Origin: Streptomyces sp. CB01580
GTDB taxonomy: Bacteria; Actinomycetota; Actinomycetes; Streptomycetales; Streptomycetaceae
Length of the DNA stretch: 64,000 nucleotides
Reading direction: 5' to 3'
Assembly (NCBI RefSeq): GCF_001905795.1
Contig: NZ_LIXJ01000004.1
Location: 1 to 64,000, forward strand
Translations under genes and position numbers: made by a program
Part shown: one piece after another, positions 25,899 through 34,452 of the stretch
How the letters are laid out: each line of letters opens with the position of its first letter
Position numbering within the stretch: position 1 is the first letter of the stretch
Notes under the pieces: generated by a model
Seen by the model: only the letters and a program-made list of their open reading frames with translations
Database searches by the model: none
Told to the model about the DNA's origin: nothing

Positions 25899-27941
25899 AT
25901 GCCAGTCAAAGTTAGTGTCGTCATTCCGGTGTACAACCCGGGCAAGTACATCGACCCCTGCATCGACTCGCTCCTGCGGCAGTCATTGCCCCCGGAAGAG
26001 TTCGAAGTTCTGTTCGTGAACGACGGGTCGACGGACGACACCGCTGCGCGGCTGGAGAAACTGGCGGCGGAGCACCCCCATTTCCGGCTGATCACCATCC
26101 CCAATTCCGGCTGGCCGGGAAAGCCCCGCAACATCGGCGTGGACGAGGCGAAGGGCGAGTACGTCCAGTTCGTCGACCAGGACGACCACCTCGCCTCGGA
26201 CGCCCTGCGCCGTCTGTACGAGATGGGGCACCGCAACGGCTCGGACATCGTCATCGGCAAGGTGGCCAGCAACTTCCGCGGTGTGCCGCACGGCGTGTTC
26301 AAGAAGGACCGCGAGAAGTGCTCGCTCCACGACGCGCCCCTGTACGACAGCCTCACGCCGCACAAGATGTTCCGTACGGCGTTCCTCCGCGAGAACGGCA
26401 TCGCCTATCCCGAGGGCAAGCGCCGGCTGGAGGACCAGCTCTACATGATGCAGGCGTACTTCCCCGCGAAGGCCGTCTCGATCCTCGGGAGCTACACCTG
26501 CTACTACTACTCTCGGCGCGACGACGGCAAGAACGCGGGATCCGCCAAGATCGTCCCGTCCCAGTACTACGGGAATCTCCGTGAGGTCCTGGACGTCGTC
26601 GTGGCCAACACCGAGCCCGGCCCCTTCCGGGATCTGCTGCTGCGCCGCTTCTACCGGGTCGAGATGCTGGGCCGACTGAGCGAGCCCTCGATCGTCAAGT
26701 ACCACCCCGAATTCCTCCACGAGATGGTCGACGCGATCAGGCCGCTGGCCCTCGACTTCATGGGCGACGGCGTGCACGACGGCCTCGGCCCGCTGCTGCG
26801 GGTGCGGTCGACGCTCCTGCGCAAGGACGACCGGGAGGGTCTGCTCCGGATCGCCCGGTTCGCCGGCGGCGTCAAGGCGGCGGCCCGGCTGGAGGAGTTC
26901 GCCTGGCAGCCGGACGGCCGCGTCGCCGTCACCGTGACCGCCCGGCTGGTCCACGGCGACGACCAGGAGCCGGTGAGGCTGCTGCGCCGCGACGGCCGCT
27001 ACTTCCTGCATCCGGACACCGGTGGCGGTCTGCTCCCGCACGACGAACTGCTGGACGTCACCGACGACATCGACGGCTTCTCCGCCGAACTTTCGCTGCG
27101 CAACCGCGAGACGGCCGTCGAATGGCCCTGCCCCTCCTCGTTCACCACCGAGATCGACGATCTCGGCGACGGCGTCTGCGAGGTCGTGCTGCGCGGCGGT
27201 GGCCAGGTCAGCTCGGAGGCCGTCAAGGGCCGCGGCCGGGTCTCCCGCGGCTTCTGGGACATCTGGGTACCGCTGCGCGGCCTCGGTCTGGTCCGCAAGG
27301 CACGGCTCGGCGCCGACCGCGCGCCGGAGGTGGACGCCGCCTGCCTGCCCGCGTCGCTCGGTTCACCGGCGCGCGCCGTCATCCCGTACTTCACCGACCC
27401 GCACGGCAATCTCACACTCGACGTGAGCCGCCGCGGCAAGAAGCTCGCCGCCTATCTGGACGGGCGTCCGGTGCTGCGGGTCCCGGGCCGCCGGACCGAA
27501 CTCCGGCTGGACCTCTTCACCACCGACACCACCGCCACGTCCGAGGCCCGTCTGGTCCTGACCCCGGCCGACGGGAACGGCACGGACGCACACACGCTGC
27601 GCACCACGCTGCACCCGACGAAGGGCCGGGCCCACCTCGTCCTCCCGGACCGCGCGCCCGGCCTCGCGGCGGGCGACTGGAACCTCTCCGTCCGGCTGGA
27701 CGGGGAGAAGAACCCCGCGCTTCCCCTGTGCTCCGTCACGATCGGAACGGGCGGGCGGATCCAGCCGGCCCCGGAACTGGCCGAGGCCCCGGCCTCCGTC
27801 ATGGCGGGCGTCACCGCGCAGCGCCGGAAGGCGACACTGCGACGGGCGCTGCGCACCATCGGCGGCCCCGTCGTGCGCAGGCTCCCTCCGCAGGGCCGGA
27901 AGCGGGCGCGCCGCCTCGCCGAGCGGCTCCTCGCCGGCTGA
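25899..27941 (+). CDS. family 2 glycosyltransferase, TarS-like, with long C-terminal extension
   Basis: 680 residues. The N-terminal GT-A domain is clear: KVSVVIPVYNPGKYIDPCIDS, FVNDGSTDDTAARL, the nucleotide-sugar metal motif in FVDQDDHLASD (DxD, about residue 90) and EDQLYMMQAYF. YTCYYYSRRDDGKN (about 198-211) resembles the acceptor-loop motif of TarS/TarP enzymes that glycosylate poly-ribitol-phosphate teichoic acid. Residues from about 330 on look like tandem beta-sandwich domains. Two other genes here (33086, 46192) share these features. It is probably cytoplasmic and acts on the wall polymer made by this locus. The likely sugar and acceptor are inference. Confidence 0.85.
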   Translation: MPVKVSVVIPVYNPGKYIDPCIDSLLRQSLPPEEFEVLFVNDGSTDDTAARLEKLAAEHPHFRLITIPNSGWPGKPRNIGVDEAKGEYVQFVDQDDHLASDALRRLYEMGHRNGSDIVIGKVASNFRGVPHGVFKKDREKCSLHDAPLYDSLTPHKMFRTAFLRENGIAYPEGKRRLEDQLYMMQAYFPAKAVSILGSYTCYYYSRRDDGKNAGSAKIVPSQYYGNLREVLDVVVANTEPGPFRDLLLRRFYRVEMLGRLSEPSIVKYHPEFLHEMVDAIRPLALDFMGDGVHDGLGPLLRVRSTLLRKDDREGLLRIARFAGGVKAAARLEEFAWQPDGRVAVTVTARLVHGDDQEPVRLLRRDGRYFLHPDTGGGLLPHDELLDVTDDIDGFSAELSLRNRETAVEWPCPSSFTTEIDDLGDGVCEVVLRGGGQVSSEAVKGRGRVSRGFWDIWVPLRGLGLVRKARLGADRAPEVDAACLPASLGSPARAVIPYFTDPHGNLTLDVSRRGKKLAAYLDGRPVLRVPGRRTELRLDLFTTDTTATSEARLVLTPADGNGTDAHTLRTTLHPTKGRAHLVLPDRAPGLAAGDWNLSVRLDGEKNPALPLCSVTIGTGGRIQPAPELAEAPASVMAGVTAQRRKATLRRALRTIGGPVVRRLPPQGRKRARRLAERLLAG

Positions 27942-28043
27942 CCCCTCGGCCGCCCCGCACGCCGATGGGCGCCGTCGGCCGATCCCCGCGGGCCGGTCGA
28001 CACCCACCGGTCGGCCCCGGGCGAGACCGCATCACCACCGCAC

Positions 28044-28079
28044 CACCAGAAGCACCAGAAGCACCAGAAGCACCAGAAC
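28044..28079 (+). repeat. 9-bp microsatellite, about four AGAAGCACC units
   Basis: Perfect AGAAGCACC units in tandem within the 160-bp gap between the glycosyltransferase and rmlC, ending 24 bp before the rmlC start. Slippage here could change spacing but not reading frame. Confidence 0.8.
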
Positions 28080-28102
28080 ACACGGAACGAGGACGTGATC
28101 GC

Positions 28103-28702
28103 ATGCGGCAGCTCTCCATCGCAGGGGCCTGGGTGCACGAACCCAAGGTCTTCCCGGACAGCCGCGGCAGCTTCCACGAGTGGTTCAGGGCCTCCGACCT
28201 CGGCGAGGCCGTCGGGCACACGCTGAGCCTCGCGCAGGCCAACTTCTCCGTCTCCGGCCGCGGAACACTGCGCGGTGTCCACTTCGCCGACGTGCCGCCG
28301 AGCCAGGCGAAGTACGTCAAGTGCGTGCGCGGCGCGGTGCTGGACGTCGTCGTGGACATCCGGGTCGGCTCCCCCACGTACAAGCGGTGGGAGGCCGTCC
28401 GGCTCGACGACGTGGACCATCACGCCGTCTACATCTCCGAGGGGCTCGGTCACGCCTTCATGGCCCTGACGGACGACACGTCGGTGGTGTACCTGTGCTC
28501 CGAGGGCTACGCGCCCACCCGCGAGCACGGCATCGACCCGCTCGATCCGGAGCTGGGCATCGAGTGGCCTGAGAGCATCACGCCCCTGCTGTCCGACAAG
28601 GACGCCGCGGCCCCCTCACTGGCCGAGGCCGAGAAGCAGGGGCTGCTGCCGTCGTACGCGGCGTGCGAGGCGTACTACGCGGAGCTGCGCGCCCGGGGCT
28701 GA
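28103..28702 (+). CDS. rmlC: dTDP-4-dehydrorhamnose 3,5-epimerase
   Basis: Third step of dTDP-L-rhamnose synthesis, epimerising C3 and C5 of dTDP-4-keto-6-deoxyglucose; cytosolic cupin, 199 residues. Seen: DSRGSFHEWFR near residue 21, the catalytic-histidine region GTLRGVHFADVPPSQAKYV, and GLGHAFMALTDDTSVVYLCSEGY. ATG 28103 has GAGGA 9 bases upstream. It is on the plus strand while rmlA, B and D form a separate minus-strand operon, so the pathway is split into two transcripts converging on the methyltransferase region. Confidence 0.95.
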   Translation: MRQLSIAGAWVHEPKVFPDSRGSFHEWFRASDLGEAVGHTLSLAQANFSVSGRGTLRGVHFADVPPSQAKYVKCVRGAVLDVVVDIRVGSPTYKRWEAVRLDDVDHHAVYISEGLGHAFMALTDDTSVVYLCSEGYAPTREHGIDPLDPELGIEWPESITPLLSDKDAAAPSLAEAEKQGLLPSYAACEAYYAELRARG

Positions 28703-28717
28703 ACCGGGCGGGAACGG

Positions 28718-28755
28718 CGAAAGCCCCGTGATCCGCCTGTATCACGGGGCTTTCG
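28718..28755 (+). terminator. rmlC terminator
   Basis: Fifteen-base perfect stem CGAAAGCCCCGTGAT / ATCACGGGGCTTTCG with an 8-base loop, 16 bp after the rmlC stop. It could also stop minus-strand transcription from the methyltransferase gene. Confidence 0.88.
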
Positions 28756-28880
28756 CTCGGCCCGTCCCCCTCCACTGTCCTGGCGGGGGCGGGCCCGTCA
28801 CGGCCGCGATCCGTCGCGGACCGGCCGCGGGAACGGCGCAGCGGCGGTCACGGCCGCACGCCGGCAATGCCGCGCTCCGG

Positions 28881-29684
28881 TCACCGCCGCGTGGCGGTCA
28901 CGGACTCGATGCTCCGGCGCAGGGGCGCGAACGCCGAGCGCGGACGGCGCAGGTTGCGGGCACGCACCAGAGCGGGCCAGAAGTCTGCGCGCAGCAGCGC
29001 CTCGGGCTGGACGGCGTTCTTCCGCACCAGCACCTCCTCGGGCACCTCCTGCGGATCGGGTACGACGTACTCCTCGATGATCCGGTCGTACTCGTTCTTC
29101 AGGATCCGGTTCTCCGGGTCGGCACCGAACACGACGACCACGCCGGTCGGGGCCGTGTCCACCTCGACGACGACCAGGTCGGGGCGGAAGCGGCGGAGCA
29201 CCTGCACCACCTTGTAGACGTCACCGGTCCAGAACTTGGTGTGACGGTCGCGGGCCGCCTCGTCGACGTCGCGCGGCAACATGTCGTCCAGCACGATCAC
29301 GCTCGACCAGCGGGAGTGCTTCTCGACGTTCATGAAGTCGCGCAGGGCGTACTCGAAGAGGTGCATGCCGTCGATGAAGGAGAGTTCCAACTTCGGGTCC
29401 CCGCCGAACAGATTGAGCGGGTCGCGGCGGGCGAGGGCGCGGAACGGATTGCGGCCGTTGCGCAGGTGCAGGAGCGGGTCCTTGCGGGCGAAGAACTTGT
29501 CGCTCGTCGCCTTGACCAGGTGAACATCGCAGCTGATGTCCGTGATCACCCGGAAAGCGGGGTCGACGGCGACGGAGGGCACTCGTGAAAGAGCCAGACT
29601 CCTGCCGTCGTTGACCCCGATTTCCAGATAGTTCCGGGGACGGTAGATGCGGTGCAAATGACGCAGAAAGTCATGGCGGTTCAC
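28881..29684 (-). CDS. class I SAM-dependent methyltransferase-like protein
   Basis: 267 residues. The Rossmann methyltransferase motif I is RNYLEIGVNDGRSLAL (about 14-29), followed by SVAVDP and LSFIDGMHLFEYALRDF (about 100), as in the Methyltransf_24-type family. No membrane segment. It may O-methylate a sugar or polyol of the wall polymer, judged only from position between rmlC and rmlD. GTG 29684 (VNRHDFLRHL) is preferred over GTG 29711, where the extra residues look non-conserved. The 190 bp upstream is unusually AT-rich for this genome and probably holds its promoter. Confidence 0.75.
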   Translation of the reverse strand: MNRHDFLRHLHRIYRPRNYLEIGVNDGRSLALSRVPSVAVDPAFRVITDISCDVHLVKATSDKFFARKDPLLHLRNGRNPFRALARRDPLNLFGGDPKLELSFIDGMHLFEYALRDFMNVEKHSRWSSVIVLDDMLPRDVDEAARDRHTKFWTGDVYKVVQVLRRFRPDLVVVEVDTAPTGVVVVFGADPENRILKNEYDRIIEEYVVPDPQEVPEEVLVRKNAVQPEALLRADFWPALVRARNLRRPRSAFAPLRRSIESVTATRR

Positions 29685-29875
29685 GTGGGAGCAGCCCTTC
29701 GGAGGCACCAATGGGTCCGGTCCCGGCGAAGTTACCGTATGAACATACTGCGACGTAAGCGTTTCTCCGTTTCAAACCCTCGTTTTCACATATTTGAAAT
29801 TCGGCCGGAATCAGACCATCGGAACACGCATCCGAAACTCACCTGAACGCTCGCGCGAAGTCCGTCCGGGGCTCC

Positions 29876-30760
29876 TCACGGCCGCTCCGCCGCGACGAGT
29901 GCTGGAAAGGCCGCCTCCAGGGCCTCCCGCCAGTCCCTGATCGGTTCGATTCCGGCCACCGACCAGCGGTCGTGCCCCAGCACGCCGTACGCGGGCCGCG
30001 GGGCCGGCCGCGCGAAGGCGGCACTGGTCGTGGGACGGACGCGCTCCGGATCGGCGCCGAGCAGCCGGAAGATCTCGCGGGTGAGGCCGAACCACGTGGT
30101 CTCGCCGCCGCCGGTGCCGTGGTAGACACCCGCGGGGGCGGTGCCCGCAAGAGCCGCCTGCCCGAGCCGGACCAGCCGGTCGGCCAGATCGACGGTCCAG
30201 GTGGGCTGTCCGCGCTGGTCGTCCACCACGTCGAGGGTGTCCTTCACCCCCTCCAGCCTGATCATGGTCCGGACGAAGTTGCCGCTGCCCGCGCCGTACA
30301 GCCAGGCGGTGCGGACCACGTAGCCGGTGTCCGGCAGGGTGCCGAGCACGGCCCGCTCACCGGCCAGCTTCGTACGGCCGTAGGCGCTGCGCGGCCCGGT
30401 GGGGTCGTCCTCGGCGTACGGCTTCTCGGCGTCACCGGCGAAGACGTAGTCCGTGGAGACCTGGAGGAGGACGGCGCCGTGCTCGCGGCAGGCCGCGGCG
30501 AGGACCTCGGGCCCCGTGCCGTTGACCAGCAGCGCGGAGGCTTCCATGGTCTCGGCGTCGTCGACGGCGGTCCAGGCGGCGCAGTTCACCACGACGGCGG
30601 GGCGGTGCTCCTCGAAGGCCGCCCGCACCGATCCGGGGTCGGCGACGTCGACGGCCTTCCGGTCCGCGGCGACCGCGGTGACGTCCTCGTCGGCGAGCCG
30701 GGCCAGGACGTCCCGGCCCAGCATCCCGGCGGCTCCGGTGACCAGCCAGACGGCACTCAC
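29876..30760 (-). CDS. rmlD: dTDP-4-dehydrorhamnose reductase
   Basis: Last step to dTDP-L-rhamnose, reducing the 4-keto group with NADPH; 294 residues, SDR fold. The nucleotide motif is WLVTGAAGMLGRDVL at the start. The catalytic pair is in SAYGRTKLAGE (YxxxK), with QVSTDYVFAGD upstream. The GTG start overlaps the rmlB stop as GTGA (30757-30760), indicating coupling. It is the third gene of the rmlABD transcript and ends before an AT-rich gap. Confidence 0.95.
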   Translation of the reverse strand: MSAVWLVTGAAGMLGRDVLARLADEDVTAVAADRKAVDVADPGSVRAAFEEHRPAVVVNCAAWTAVDDAETMEASALLVNGTGPEVLAAACREHGAVLLQVSTDYVFAGDAEKPYAEDDPTGPRSAYGRTKLAGERAVLGTLPDTGYVVRTAWLYGAGSGNFVRTMIRLEGVKDTLDVVDDQRGQPTWTVDLADRLVRLGQAALAGTAPAGVYHGTGGGETTWFGLTREIFRLLGADPERVRPTTSAAFARPAPRPAYGVLGHDRWSVAGIEPIRDWREALEAAFPALVAAERP

Positions 30761-31740
30761 AGGGCGGCCCTCTCCTTCAGCGGCTCCCACCAGGCACGGT
30801 TGTCGCGGTACCACCGCACGGTCTCGGCGAGACCGGTGCGGAAGTCCTTGCGGGGCTCGTAGCCCAATTCCTCGCGGATCTTGGTGCAGTCGACCGAGTA
30901 CCGGCGGTCGTGGCCCTTGCGGTCCTCGACGTAGGTGACGCTGCTCCAGTCGGCGCCGCACGCCTCCAGCAGCAGGGCGGTCAGCTCCTTGTTGGACAGC
31001 TCCGTGCCGCCGCCGATGTTGTAGATCTCACCGGCCCGGCCCTTCGTCCGGACCAGTTCGATGCCCTGGACGTGGTCGTCGATGTGCAGCCAGTCGCGGA
31101 CGTTGCCGCCGTCGCCGTAGAGCGGGACCGTCCCGCCGTCCAGCAGGTTGGTGACGAAGAGCGGGATGACCTTCTCGGGGAAGTGGTGGTGCCCGTAGTT
31201 GTTGGAGCAGCGGGTCACGCGCACGTCGAGGCCGTGGGTGCGGTGGTACGAGAGCGCGATCAGATCGCTGGACGCCTTGGCGGCGGAGTACGGCGAGTTG
31301 GGCGCGAGCGGGTCGGTCTCGGGCCAGGAGCCCTCGTCGATCGAGCCGTAGACCTCGTCCGTGGAGATGTGCACGAAGGTCTTGACGCCGGCCAGGTGCG
31401 CGGCGTGGATCAGGGTGTGGGTGCCCACGACGTTCGTACGGACGAACTCGGCGCCGCCGTCGATGGAGCGGTCCACATGGGACTCGGCGGCGAAGTGCAC
31501 CACTTGGTCGTGCTCGGCCATCAGTCCGGCGACCAGCTCGGCGTCGCAGATGTCGCCCCGCACGAACCGGAAGCCGGGGTGGTCGCGCACCTCGTCGAGA
31601 TTGGCGGGATTGCCCGCGTAGGTGAGCTTGTCGAGCACGGTGACGGCGACGTCACCGGGGCCCTCGGGGCCGAGCACCGTACGGACGTAGTGCGAGCCGA
31701 TGAATCCGGCGCCGCCGGTCACCAGGATGTGGGTGGTCAT
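30757..31740 (-). CDS. rmlB: dTDP-glucose 4,6-dehydratase
   Basis: Converts dTDP-glucose to dTDP-4-keto-6-deoxyglucose; extended SDR, 327 residues. ILVTGGAGFIGSHYV binds NAD, HISTDEVYG holds the catalytic Asp/Glu (TDE), and SPYSAAKASSD holds the YxxxK pair. RDWLHIDDHVQGIE and NIGGGTELSNKEL are also typical. ATG 31740 overlaps the rmlA stop (ATGA), so it is coupled to rmlA. Confidence 0.97.
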   Translation of the reverse strand: MTTHILVTGGAGFIGSHYVRTVLGPEGPGDVAVTVLDKLTYAGNPANLDEVRDHPGFRFVRGDICDAELVAGLMAEHDQVVHFAAESHVDRSIDGGAEFVRTNVVGTHTLIHAAHLAGVKTFVHISTDEVYGSIDEGSWPETDPLAPNSPYSAAKASSDLIALSYHRTHGLDVRVTRCSNNYGHHHFPEKVIPLFVTNLLDGGTVPLYGDGGNVRDWLHIDDHVQGIELVRTKGRAGEIYNIGGGTELSNKELTALLLEACGADWSSVTYVEDRKGHDRRYSVDCTKIREELGYEPRKDFRTGLAETVRWYRDNRAWWEPLKERAAL

Positions 31741-32807
31741 GAGGAGATCTGCACCTTGCTGTGGTCGCCGAGCACGAGTCGGTGGGCGGACGGGGAACGG
31801 GGCGCGGGGGTCACCTCGACGTCGCGGCCGATGAGCGAGGCCTCGACGCGGCGGACGCCCGCGACGGAGGCGCCCCGCAGGACGATGGAGTACTCGATCT
31901 CGCTGTCCTCGATCCGGACGTCCTCCGAGATCGAGGTGAACGGGCCCACGTACGCGTCGCTGATCACCGACCGGGCGCCGATGATCACCGGCCCGACGAT
32001 GCGGCTGCCGCTGACCTTCGCGCCGGGTTCGATCCGCACCCGGCCGATGATCTCGGTGTCGTCGTCGACCTCGGCCCCGTCCTGGGCGGGCTCGACGGTC
32101 TCCAGGACCGTGCGGTTGACCTCCAGCATGTCGGTGACGTTGCCGGTGTCCTTCCAGTACCCGCGGATCGTGGTGGAGCGGACGTCGCGCTCCTCGTCGA
32201 TCAGCCACTGGATGGCGTGGGTGATCTCCAGCTCGCCCCGCCAGGAGGGCTCGATCGAACGGACCGCCTCGTGGATGGCGGAGGTGAACAGGTAGACGCC
32301 GACGAGCGCCAGGTCGCTCTTGGGTTCCCTCGGCTTCTCCTCCAGGCCCACCACCCGGCCCTCCGCGTCGAGCTCCGCGACGCCGAAGGAGGTCGGGTCG
32401 GGCACCCGGGTCAGCAGGATCTGCGCGTCGGGCCGCTCCTTTCGGAACCCGTCCACCAGACCGGTGATCCCGCCGACGATGAAGTTGTCGCCGAGGTACA
32501 TGACGAAGTCGTCGTCCCCCAGGAAGTCTCGGGCGATCCGCACCGCGTGGGCGAGGCCGAGCGGCTGTTCCTGCGGGATGTACGTGACGTCGATGCCGAG
32601 CCGGGAGCCGTCGCCGACCGCTTCACGGATCTCGTCCGCGGTCTCGCCGACGATGATGCCGACCTCGGTGATGCCCGCTTCCTCGATGGCTTCCAGGCCG
32701 TAGAACAGCACGGGCTTGTTCGCCACCGGCACCAGTTGTTTGGCCGAGGTGTGCGTGATGGGACGCAGGCGTGTGCCGGCCCCTCCGGACAGTACGAGAG
32801 CCTTCAC
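31737..32807 (-). CDS. rmlA: glucose-1-phosphate thymidylyltransferase, long form
   Basis: Makes dTDP-glucose from glucose-1-phosphate and dTTP. 356 residues, longer than the 290-residue enterobacterial RmlA because of a C-terminal left-handed beta-helix-like part (IIGRVRIEPGAKVSGSRIVGP and following, about 255-345), as in the StrD-type enzymes of Streptomyces. Nucleotidyltransferase motif: LVLSGGAGTRLRPITHTSAKQ; also YLGDNFIVGG and EEKPREPKSD. GTG 32807 is chosen, with GAGGA about 8 bases upstream. First gene of rmlABD; a promoter is proposed at 32874-32903. Confidence 0.95.
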   Translation of the reverse strand: MKALVLSGGAGTRLRPITHTSAKQLVPVANKPVLFYGLEAIEEAGITEVGIIVGETADEIREAVGDGSRLGIDVTYIPQEQPLGLAHAVRIARDFLGDDDFVMYLGDNFIVGGITGLVDGFRKERPDAQILLTRVPDPTSFGVAELDAEGRVVGLEEKPREPKSDLALVGVYLFTSAIHEAVRSIEPSWRGELEITHAIQWLIDEERDVRSTTIRGYWKDTGNVTDMLEVNRTVLETVEPAQDGAEVDDDTEIIGRVRIEPGAKVSGSRIVGPVIIGARSVISDAYVGPFTSISEDVRIEDSEIEYSIVLRGASVAGVRRVEASLIGRDVEVTPAPRSPSAHRLVLGDHSKVQISS

Positions 32808-32873
32808 GTGACCAGTCCTCACGGTTGGGAAATCCGACGTGCCGCGGCCGCGACCCGATGGGCGACTTTACTG

Positions 32874-32903
32874 AGAATCGCCGCGCGTTTCCCGGTGCGT
32901 CAA
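32874..32903 (-). promoter_or_regulatory. promoter of rmlABD
   Basis: On the minus strand TTGACG (32903-32898) and GATTCT (32879-32874) are separated by 18 bp, placing the start of transcription near 32867, about 60 bases before rmlA. The -35 lies within one copy of a 16-bp direct repeat (see 32898-32935). Confidence 0.55.
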
Positions 32904-32935
32904 CTTCATGAACAAAACCCGTCAACTTCATGAAC
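32898..32935 (-). repeat. 16-bp direct repeat over the rmlA promoter
   Basis: CGTCAACTTCATGAAC occurs perfectly at 32898-32913 and 32920-32935, a 22-bp period (two helical turns). A second pair, GTCATATGYCCG at 32968-32979 and 32991-33002, has a 23-bp period. The spacing on one face of DNA suggests binding sites for a dimeric regulator. Confidence 0.6.
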
Positions 32936-33085
32936 GAAATACAGAACACGCGCCCGGAATCGGATCGGTCATATGTCCGGGGCTGGAACTGTCATATGCC
33001 CGAGGTCGGAATGGCCGTCCGGGACCGGGCCGGACGCATCGCCGGATTCGGGTCGGACGCACGTGCGGACCGGACCGGCCATCGC

Positions 33086-34312
33086 TCAGCGCGCGACGAT
33101 CCGCGACTTCCAGCGCCGTACGTCCCGCCGCACGCGTCGGGCGAGACGCCGGGACAGCGACGCCCTGCGCGCCGCCGCCGCGGGCCGCTCGATGCGCTTG
33201 CCGTCGTGCCAGTCCGGCACGGTGACCTCGAAGTCCGCGTCGAGGAGCCCGCTCGACCGGTCCCGGAAGTGCGGGTACGCCAGGAAGAGCTTGTCTCCCT
33301 TGCGCGAACGCACCACGTCCGGCACGGACTTGTCCCGCACGAAGGTCAGCATGTCCACCAGGACGTCGGACCTGCCGCGTGCCACGGCGGCGAGCCGCAG
33401 CCGCTCGGCGACCTTGATCAGGTGCGCCACCCCGCTGTCCCAGTAGGCGTCCATGAGCGGGGCCGCGAGCTCCAGTTTGTGCCGCCGGACCTCCTCCGAG
33501 TCGCGGAGGAAGACCGGGCCGAACTGCTGCAGCATCCCGACCGTGAAGGGGCGGACCATCAGGAAGTCGCGCTTCGGCCCGGCGGGTTCGAGGCGGTGGA
33601 TGAGCTGCATCATGGCGCGCATGGAATCGAAGCGCCATTCGTAGGTGCCACTCTTGGTGACGTGCTTTCCGTCGTCCCGGCCGACGAGGTAGTAACAGGT
33701 GTAATCGGAGACGACGGAAATCCCGGCGCCCCGCAGATACGCCTCCATGGTGAAAAGCGCGTCCTCGCCCGTCTTGAGTCCCTCGTCGAATCTCAGACCG
33801 AGACGCTCCAGCAATGCGCGCCGGAAAAGCTTCTGCGCACTGAGCGTGTATATGACCTTGGAGTTGTAGACGTCGACACGTTCCCTGGTGGCCGACCACA
33901 TCGACTTCGGCGCGCCTCTGTTCACACCGACGACCTTGCCCAGCACCACATCGCTGCCCGCCCGGTCGGCCATCGCGACCATGCGTTCCAGAGCCTCCTC
34001 GCCGAAATAGTCGTCGGCGTCGAGGAAGAAGACGTAACGGCCGCGGGCCATCCCGAGGCCCACGTTGCGCGGCCCGCTGGGACCGCCGGAATTCGCCTGT
34101 CTGACCACCCGGGTCGGCACCGCGGACCGCGCCGCGAACTCCTCCAGGTACTCGCCGGTGCCGTCGGTCGAGCCGTCGTCGACCGCCACGATCTCGATCC
34201 GGTGGGCGCCGATGGTCTGCGCCTCCACCGATTCGAGGCAGCGCACGAGGTAGGGCATGGCCTCATAGGCACCGACGACCACGGTCACGTCAGGGATTGG
34301 CATGTCGTTCAC
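33086..34312 (-). CDS. family 2 glycosyltransferase, TarS-like
   Basis: 408 residues. GT-A fold: VTVVVGAYEAMPYLVRCLES, VAVDDGSTDGTGEYL, NSGGPSGPRNVGLGMARG, and a DxD metal motif in FFLDADDYFGEEA (about 95-99). YTCYYLVGRDDGKH matches the corresponding motif in the enzymes at 25899 and 46192. It ends in a very basic tail (RRDVRRWKSRIVAR) and lacks the long beta-rich extension of the other two. It is likely to add a sugar to the teichoic acid made by the next genes. GTG 34312 is the first start; ATG 34303 (MPIPDVTVVV) is as likely. Confidence 0.87.
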   Translation of the reverse strand: MNDMPIPDVTVVVGAYEAMPYLVRCLESVEAQTIGAHRIEIVAVDDGSTDGTGEYLEEFAARSAVPTRVVRQANSGGPSGPRNVGLGMARGRYVFFLDADDYFGEEALERMVAMADRAGSDVVLGKVVGVNRGAPKSMWSATRERVDVYNSKVIYTLSAQKLFRRALLERLGLRFDEGLKTGEDALFTMEAYLRGAGISVVSDYTCYYLVGRDDGKHVTKSGTYEWRFDSMRAMMQLIHRLEPAGPKRDFLMVRPFTVGMLQQFGPVFLRDSEEVRRHKLELAAPLMDAYWDSGVAHLIKVAERLRLAAVARGRSDVLVDMLTFVRDKSVPDVVRSRKGDKLFLAYPHFRDRSSGLLDADFEVTVPDWHDGKRIERPAAAARRASLSRRLARRVRRDVRRWKSRIVAR

Positions 34313-34387
34313 ATCAACAGAAGACAGGTGACATCACGCGTTGGTTGCCCCACACTCTCACCCCAAAGAGTGGCGCTCATCACAAAA

Positions 34388-34420
34388 GCCCGGCACAACC
34401 CTTTTCGGGCTATGCCGGGC
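34388..34420 (-). terminator. hairpin terminator after the TagF-like gene
   Basis: Eight-base stem GCCCGGCA / TGCCGGGC with an A/T-containing surround, 33 bp beyond the stop of the polyol-phosphate polymerase and upstream of the glycosyltransferase start. It separates the two transcripts at least partly. Confidence 0.7.
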
Positions 34421-34452
34421 ATGATGATGTGTGCTATTTAGACACGCCGATT

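Noticed and set aside
28044..28079. CRISPR-like repeat array
   Set aside because: The units are 9 bp and directly adjacent with no spacers; a microsatellite.
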